Below are positions 7,944 through 11,908 of a DNA stretch of 11,908 nucleotides, in pieces. The translations under genes and the position numbers were made by a program. Position 1 is the first letter of the stretch. Each line of letters begins with the position of its first letter. Source of the DNA: Eubacteriales bacterium (GTDB lineage: Bacteria > Bacillota > Clostridia > Christensenellales > CAG-138); contig JAUYTF010000481.1 in the NCBI GenBank assembly GCA_030695285.1, positions 1 to 11,908 on the forward strand. The letters run 5' to 3'. The notes beneath the pieces were generated by a model. It worked only from the letters and a program-made list of their open reading frames with translations, was not told the origin of the DNA and did no database searches.

Positions 7944-8009
7944 GAAAAATGAATCATGCGTATTATTGATACTATTGAAATTTAAGTGAGCATGGCGTTT
8001 TTTACAAAC

Positions 8010-8077
8010 GTTTTGCCGCTAAACGCAAAGAACCCCGGCAAAACGAAGAAAACCGCTCTTTACGCGGGTTTTGCCGG
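8010..8077 (-). promoter_or_regulatory. Structured leader of parE with mutually exclusive hairpins
   Basis: Three complementary arms lie in the intergenic region (+ coordinates): GTTTTGCCG (8010-8018), CCGGCAAAAC (8035-8044) and GTTTTGCCGG (8068-8077). The middle arm can pair with the left arm (9 bp) or the right arm (10 bp, with an inner CCGC/GCGG stem at 8053-8056 and 8064-8067). If parE starts near 8115, both are in its roughly 250-nt leader. No T-run follows either hairpin, so simple termination is not supported, and no known riboswitch is recognised. Confidence 0.4.
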
Positions 8078-8121
8078 TGGATTTTGGCGCCTTGCACCAT
8101 ATCTGGCGCGAAGATGGACAT

Positions 8122-8130
8122 ATTATACCA
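8122..8130 (-). promoter_or_regulatory. Extended -10 promoter candidate for parE
   Basis: On the - strand TGGTATAAT is a perfect extended -10 (TGnTATAAT). The -35 at 17 bp is poor (TTCCTG), as is common with extended -10 elements. Transcription would begin near 8115, giving a leader of about 258 nt that holds the alternating hairpins and the duplicate parE start. Confidence 0.55.
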
Positions 8131-8240
8131 CAGTTTGTGGCGCACAGGAACCCGCAAGGAGCCGCAAACGGCACCTCACTGAGCAAACAAACGTTTATTT
8201 TCAAAAAATTCAAAAAAAACTGGTAAAAAAGACATGAAAG

Positions 8241-8265
8241 TGGTGACAAATGGGGAATTGTGGTG
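8241..8265 (+). promoter_or_regulatory. MraZ operator: three TGGNG boxes at 10-bp period
   Basis: TGGTG at 8241, TGGGG at 8251 and TGGTG at 8261, each separated by five bases, span from within the -35 to the base before the -10. MraZ is known to bind repeated TGGG-type boxes with 5-bp spacers upstream of mraZ in Escherichia coli, so this is very probably the autoregulatory site. Confidence 0.75.
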
Positions 8266-8271
8266 TATACT
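8243..8271 (+). promoter_or_regulatory. Promoter of the mraZ (dcw) operon
   Basis: GTGACA (8243-8248, 5 of 6 to TTGACA) and TATACT (8266-8271, 5 of 6 to TATAAT) are separated by 17 bp. The predicted start near 8278 gives a leader of about 80 nt before the mraZ GTG. The MraZ boxes overlap it. Confidence 0.75.
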
Positions 8272-8281
8272 CATTGTAAAT

Positions 8282-8330
8282 CTGGGAGCAGTATATTCTT
8301 AACATGCTCCAGTATTTGCTTTTTTGAGCA
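8282..8330 (+). promoter_or_regulatory. Attenuator-like structure in the mraZ leader
   Basis: GAGCA (8286-8290) pairs with TGCTC (8305-8309), extended by flanking G-C pairs and CTG/CAG with a bulged G. A second GAGCA (8326-8330) could pair with the same TGCTC across a six-T run (8320-8325). The T-run starts about eight bases after the first stem, so terminator function is uncertain. Confidence 0.35.
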
Positions 8331-8357
8331 TTATCATCTGCCGGAGGAGGAAAGCGC

Positions 8358-8804
8358 GTGCTGATCGGTTCGTTTGAACATATGCTGGACGCAAAAGGCC
8401 GCGTGTTCATTCCGGCGAAGTGGCGGGAGAGCGTGGGAGACACGCTCATCATCACCCTCGGCCTGCTTGAAACGACGAGTGCCGCCTGCCTCTCTGGCAT
8501 GTCGCTCGAAGAATGGGATCGTTTTTCGCAAAAGTTCTCCGCGCTGCCGGCGACCGATACCAAAGGCCAGGCAATCCGCAGAAGGCTCTACTCCATGGCG
8601 GCTGCCTGCGAGATAGACAAGCAGGGGCGCATCCTGATTCCGGCGCAGCTGCGCGAACTCACGCTCTTAACGAAGGACGCGACGCTCATCGGCGTTGGCG
8701 AACACGTGGAGATCTGGAATCCTGAAACGCTTGCGGCCTACAATGCCGCCTGCGAGGAAAACTATGGCGACGCGCTCGCGCACCTAGCGGCGCTCGGCAT
8801 ATGA
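8358..8804 (+). CDS. mraZ: Transcriptional regulator MraZ
   Basis: 148 residues, close to the family's usual 142-145. It has two AbrB/SpoVT-like repeats, each with the DxxGRxxIPxxxR signature: DAKGRVFIPAKWRE (11-24) and DKQGRILIPAQLREL (87-101). MraZ forms ring-shaped oligomers that bind repeated TGGG-type boxes before its own gene and represses the dcw cluster. Here three such boxes overlap the promoter. The start is GTG at 8358, seven bases after a strong GGAGGAGG. The stop overlaps the rsmH start (ATGA), implying translational coupling. Confidence 0.96.
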   Translation: MLIGSFEHMLDAKGRVFIPAKWRESVGDTLIITLGLLETTSAACLSGMSLEEWDRFSQKFSALPATDTKGQAIRRRLYSMAAACEIDKQGRILIPAQLRELTLLTKDATLIGVGEHVEIWNPETLAAYNAACEENYGDALAHLAALGI

Positions 8805-9742
8805 GTGAGCAATTTTCGCACATACCGGTGCTGCTGAACGAAACGCTGGAGCATCTTTTGCCTGAGCGCGGCGGCATCTTCATCGATGGAACGCTCGGTG
8901 GCGGAGGCCATGCCGAAGCAGTTCTTTCCCGCCTGCCGCAGACGGGCAGGCTCATTGGAATTGACAGGGACTGGGAAGCCGTGCACGCGGCGGGGGAACG
9001 ACTGGCATCGTATGCCGGCCGATTTACCGCGTTGCACGGCAACTTTTTTGATATGCGGGCGCTTCTTTTTGAAATCGGCATCGCCGAAGTCAACGGAATC
9101 CTGCTCGATCTTGGCGTATCTTCGCACCAGCTGGATACGCAAGGCCGCGGGTTTTCTTACAAGACGGATGCACCGCTGGATATGCGTATGGATCAAAACG
9201 CCTCTCTTTCCGCGCGGGATGTGGTGAACACCTACCCCGAGGCGGAGCTGGCACGCATCTTTTTTGCATATGGCGAGGAGCGCTTCAGCCGTAGAATTGC
9301 GGAGCGGATTTGTCGTGCGCGTGAACAATATCCCATCGAGAACACCTTGGCATTGGCGCAAATCGTGCGCGAAGCGATCCCCGCAAAGTACAGAAACGAG
9401 CCACAACACCCCGCGCGGCGGACATTTCAGGCGCTGCGCATCGAGGTCAACGGCGAACTCAAGGGTCTGGATCAAGCGGTGGAGGAGGCCTGCGATCTGT
9501 TGCAAAAAGGCGGGAGACTGTGTATAATTACATTTCATTCATTGGAGGATCGCATCGTCAAGCAGGCATTCCGTCGTTTTGAGAATCCCTGCACTTGCGC
9601 GCCCTCTGCGCCGATCTGCAATTGCGGCAAGGTGCAAAAGGCAAAGATCCTCACCAGGAAACCGCTGACCGCCTCCGCTGAGGAGGAAGCGCGCAATTCC
9701 CGCTCGACCAGCGCAAAGCTCCGCTGCATCGAAAAGATTTAG
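8801..9742 (+). CDS. rsmH: 16S rRNA (cytosine1402-N4)-methyltransferase RsmH
   Basis: 313 residues, full length. It transfers a methyl group from S-adenosylmethionine to N4 of C1402 in the decoding region of 16S rRNA. Visible motifs in order: HIPVLLNETLEHLLP (7-21), SAM-binding IDGTLGGGGHAEA (28-40), IGIDRD (52-57), LLDLGVSSHQLDTQGRGFSY, LDMRMDQ, KGGRLCIITFHSLEDRIVK, a Cys-rich CTCAPSAPICNCGK, and the C-terminal ILTRKPL...SAKLR signature. The start overlaps the mraZ stop by four bases and has no clear RBS of its own, so it is probably translated by coupling. The position after mraZ is the classical dcw order. Confidence 0.97.
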   Translation: MSEQFSHIPVLLNETLEHLLPERGGIFIDGTLGGGGHAEAVLSRLPQTGRLIGIDRDWEAVHAAGERLASYAGRFTALHGNFFDMRALLFEIGIAEVNGILLDLGVSSHQLDTQGRGFSYKTDAPLDMRMDQNASLSARDVVNTYPEAELARIFFAYGEERFSRRIAERICRAREQYPIENTLALAQIVREAIPAKYRNEPQHPARRTFQALRIEVNGELKGLDQAVEEACDLLQKGGRLCIITFHSLEDRIVKQAFRRFENPCTCAPSAPICNCGKVQKAKILTRKPLTASAEEEARNSRSTSAKLRCIEKI

Positions 9743-9816
9743 CGAAAGCCTGCGATCGGGCGGTAAGGCCGCGCCGGTGAGCGGAAATTTCGCTTGATTG
9801 GAAGGGAATTTTTTAA

Positions 9817-10389
9817 TTGGATATCCGCTTCGAAGATGATCAAAAAAAGGGTCGCTCACCATCGACCAGACTCAATATCCCCAGCCAGGAAGACAAGGCG
9901 GCGCCTGAACCGCGCGCCCCGCGCACACGTGCGGGCGCAAGGACCATCTCAGAACCGGGCGTTCGGGTAGAAAAGCCGCAGATGACAATTTTAGGTCGAT
10001 TCGGACTGATCGTGAGTGGTTTTCTGTTTGCGGGCATGGTGCTCTTTACGCTTTCCGGCTATGAGCGCATTTCGCGCGCATATGCGGACATCAACGCGTT
10101 GAAAAACGAAATCGAATCGACCAACCTGCGCATACGGGAGCTGGATGTACAGATCGAATGTGCAGTGACCATACAGGATGCGCAGCGGGTGGCGGAAGCA
10201 TATGGCATGCGGTATCCGGAAAAAAGCCAGTATGTACGCATAGGAGACATGCTGCCGTTTGATAATACCGTGTTGACGCCAACGGATACGCCGACGGAAG
10301 AAACGACCACGGAGCCGGAAACAACGCCGGGCACGTTAGATGAATTAGACACTTCGGGCGGGGGGGAACAGCCGCCTGCGGGCGGTTGA
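9817..10389 (+). CDS. ftsL: FtsL-like cell division protein
   Basis: 190 residues from TTG at 9817, preceded by GAAGGGA (9801-9807). Identity rests on architecture and position rather than motifs: a basic, proline-rich cytoplasmic N-terminus (1-58), a single membrane span (about 59-80, LGRFGLIVSGFLFAGMVLFT), then an extracytoplasmic coiled coil (82-125, ISRAYADINALKNEIESTNL) and a YxMRYPEKSQYVRIGD end like other FtsL/septum-formation initiators. FtsL forms a complex with DivIC/FtsB and DivIB/FtsQ that activates the septal synthase. It lies between rsmH and the PBP gene, as expected. Unusual: after residue 148 a low-complexity Pro/Thr/Glu/Gly tail of some 40 residues is added. The family is very divergent, so homologue naming is by context. 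Confidence 0.8.
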   Translation: MDIRFEDDQKKGRSPSTRLNIPSQEDKAAPEPRAPRTRAGARTISEPGVRVEKPQMTILGRFGLIVSGFLFAGMVLFTLSGYERISRAYADINALKNEIESTNLRIRELDVQIECAVTIQDAQRVAEAYGMRYPEKSQYVRIGDMLPFDNTVLTPTDTPTEETTTEPETTPGTLDELDTSGGGEQPPAGG

Positions 10390-10412
10390 TCTTACGGAAG
10401 GACGATTGACCA

Positions 10413-11908
10413 ATGGCTAAAAAGACGGCCCCCGCGCCGAAGATTAAACGCAAACTCGTGCTCCTGATGGTATTTGCAGGCCTGCTGATACTGCTGCTTG
10501 CCCTTCGCCTGACGCAGGTTATGATCGTGCAAGGGCCCGAACTCAAGGCCAAGGCGGAGGTTCAGTGGACGCGCCGGCAAAACCTCGCCGCGCAGCGCGG
10601 CAAGATCATGGATCGGAACGGCCTCGTGCTCGCGCAGAGCGGAACCGCCTATCGCGTGCTCGCCAACCCGCCCGCCATCGCGGCGGATGATCGCGTCCGC
10701 ATCGCAACTGAGGTTTCGGATATTCTGGGGCTGAACTATGATTACGTGCTAGAGCGGGTTTCCGACCCCAAGCGCCTGCAGGTGCAGCTCAAGCGACAGG
10801 TAGAAAGCTCCGTCATCGACCAGCTCGAAGCACTGCAGCTGGGCAACGGTATTTCCTACACCACGGACATGAAGCGATACTATCCCTTTGGCGAGCTCTT
10901 TACTCAGCTCATCGGCTTTACCGGCATTGAGACAGAGGGGCAGACAGGGGCAGAGGCGGAGTATAACTCTTACCTCGCGGGCGTTGCGGGACGCCTCGTG
11001 ATCGAAGTTGACCGAAAGAACAACCCGCTTTCCTATGGCGAGGAAGACTATCTTGCCCCGACGGAAGGCTACAATATGACGCTGACCGCGGATTCTGTGA
11101 CCCAGAGCTATCTGGAGAAATATCTCAAGCAATGCTATGAGGTGAATCGCGCAAGCAGCGTATCCGGCCTGATTATGGACCCCAACACGGGCGAAGTGCT
11201 GGCGACTTCCACATATCCTTCCTTTGACCTCAACAACCCGCCGCGCGACAGGGTTACAGAGCTGATGGCGATGTCCCGTGCGCGCATCGTGACGGACACG
11301 TACGAAGCCGGGTCGATGTTCGGCATGATCACCACCGCTGCTGCGATCGACGCGGGGGCGGCGACGCTGGAAAGCACCTACCGTTGCACGGGGTTCAAGA
11401 TTTTTCGTCTGGAAAAGGTGGCATGCTGGGAAACGGAAGGCCATGGCAACCAGACGCTCTCTGCCGCTCTGGGCAACTCCTGCAATCTCGCTATGGCAGA
11501 TATGGCGCTTGCGACCGGGATTGACAATTATTTCGATTATGTCCATGCGTTCGGCTTCGGGGAGAAGACCAATGTTGGCATACCCAGCGAGGATACCGGC
11601 GAGGTCATCCATCGCAAGTATATCCGCGAGAGCGACTTATCGCGCATCTCCTTTGGCGAGAATACCACGACGACGGCGATACTGATGGCAAACGCATTTT
11701 GCGCGATCATCAACGGCGGCACGCTGATGCAGCCGTATGTTGTGGATAGCATCACATCGACTGACGGCACGGTCATGCTGAGAAACGAACCGACCATTCT
11801 GCGCCGCGTGATCAGCAGCAGCACCTCCGCAACCATGCGCTCGCTGCTGCAATCGGTCGCGGAAAAAGGCAACGGCAATAACGCGCAGGTGCTCAACTAC
11901 ACGGTAGG
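10413..11908 (+). CDS. Class B penicillin-binding protein (FtsI/SpoVD-like), SxxK lysine missing, 3' end outside window
   Basis: 498 residues visible. Short basic N-terminus, one membrane span (about 14-36), then the PBP dimerisation domain with RGKIMDRNGLVLAQSG (62-77), YYPFGELFTQLIGFTGIETE (156-175) and GRLVIEVDRKNNP. The transpeptidase domain starts at SGLIMDPNTGEVLATSTYPS (251-270). CTGFKIFRLEKVACW (326-339) resembles SpoVD-type proteins. These enzymes crosslink septal or spore peptidoglycan through an acyl-enzyme on the Ser of SxxK. Here the motif is TYEAGSMFGMIT: Ser301 is present but the lysine position is Gly304 (GGC, 11322-11324). SxN is kept (Ser356-Cys-Asn358). The KTG motif would lie just past the window end. 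The segment usually FGxGxxxTPLQ is FGENTTTTAIL. ATG at 10413 has AAGGA ten bases upstream. Activity is doubtful; it may be a structural pseudo-enzyme with an active PBP farther downstream. Confidence 0.88.
   Translation, partial: MAKKTAPAPKIKRKLVLLMVFAGLLILLLALRLTQVMIVQGPELKAKAEVQWTRRQNLAAQRGKIMDRNGLVLAQSGTAYRVLANPPAIAADDRVRIATEVSDILGLNYDYVLERVSDPKRLQVQLKRQVESSVIDQLEALQLGNGISYTTDMKRYYPFGELFTQLIGFTGIETEGQTGAEAEYNSYLAGVAGRLVIEVDRKNNPLSYGEEDYLAPTEGYNMTLTADSVTQSYLEKYLKQCYEVNRASSVSGLIMDPNTGEVLATSTYPSFDLNNPPRDRVTELMAMSRARIVTDTYEAGSMFGMITTAAAIDAGAATLESTYRCTGFKIFRLEKVACWETEGHGNQTLSAALGNSCNLAMADMALATGIDNYFDYVHAFGFGEKTNVGIPSEDTGEVIHRKYIRESDLSRISFGENTTTTAILMANAFCAIINGGTLMQPYVVDSITSTDGTVMLRNEPTILRRVISSSTSATMRSLLQSVAEKGNGNNAQVLNYTV

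Noticed and set aside
8010..8077. Reading the GTTTTGCC/GGCAAAAC arms as CRISPR-like repeats
   Set aside because: Only three arms, alternating in orientation, with unequal short spacing; this is hairpin geometry and no cas gene is present.
7986..8237. 83-codon open frame in the parE-mraZ intergenic region
   Set aside because: No RBS, low-complexity composition, and it crosses the inverted repeats and the parE promoter; better explained as regulatory DNA.
8210..8563. 117-codon - strand frame overlapping the mraZ promoter and gene
   Set aside because: It runs through the mraZ promoter, operator and coding start on the opposite strand, with no RBS or family resemblance.
9743..9816. Small inverted repeats between rsmH and ftsL (AGCG ... 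CGCT around AAATTT)
   Set aside because: The stem is only four pairs with no adjacent T-run in the right place; not supported as a terminator or regulator.

Overview
The window looks like a chromosomal segment of a fairly GC-rich Gram-positive anaerobe, most likely class Clostridia. The evidence is a BceB-like FtsX permease, Shine-Dalgarno sites of the AGGAGG type, a short Gram-positive-type ParE/GyrB, a ParC/GyrA protein without a blade-1 GyrA box, and a dcw cluster opening mraZ-rsmH-ftsL-PBP with a SpoVD-like PBP. No genus can be named from sequence alone. I see no mobile element, CRISPR array, tRNA or rRNA.

Layout. From 1 to 2445 (+ strand) there is the 3' part of an ABC-transporter permease closed by a terminator, then a half-size AI-2E-family membrane protein that may be read from a leaderless mRNA, then a GlsB/YeaQ-type stress membrane protein. 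From 2494 to 7857 (- strand) there is an orphan lipoprotein, a type IIA topoisomerase A subunit (parC-like) and its B subunit (parE-like). Hairpin terminators lie at 2494-2523 and 3327-3361. From 8241 to the window end (+ strand) the division/cell-wall cluster begins: promoter with MraZ boxes, mraZ, rsmH, ftsL, and a class B penicillin-binding protein that runs off the window. parE and mraZ diverge from a roughly 500-bp intergenic region that carries both promoters and two candidate RNA-structure leaders.

Three observations stand out. (1) The intact parE is flanked on both sides by fragments of another parE: a decayed copy of the RBS and first codons upstream (7895-7943), and a copy of the last codons and stop downstream (about 5837-5897). 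In the downstream fragment 13 consecutive sense codons encode the same peptide but six differ, all synonymously. This resembles the scar of one parE replacing another. (2) The PBP lacks the lysine of the catalytic SxxK motif: it reads S-M-F-G at residues 301-304, and a conserved TPxQ-like segment is also degraded, so it may be a catalytically inactive pseudo-transpeptidase inside the division cluster. (3) Three TGGNG pentamers at exact 10-bp spacing sit between the -35 and -10 of mraZ, as expected for an MraZ autoregulatory operator.

How the genes work together: ParC and ParE would form one decatenating topoisomerase. MraZ, RsmH, FtsL and the PBP form the start of the division/peptidoglycan operon, with MraZ probably repressing its own promoter. 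The remaining genes are envelope functions without a visible link to these two modules.
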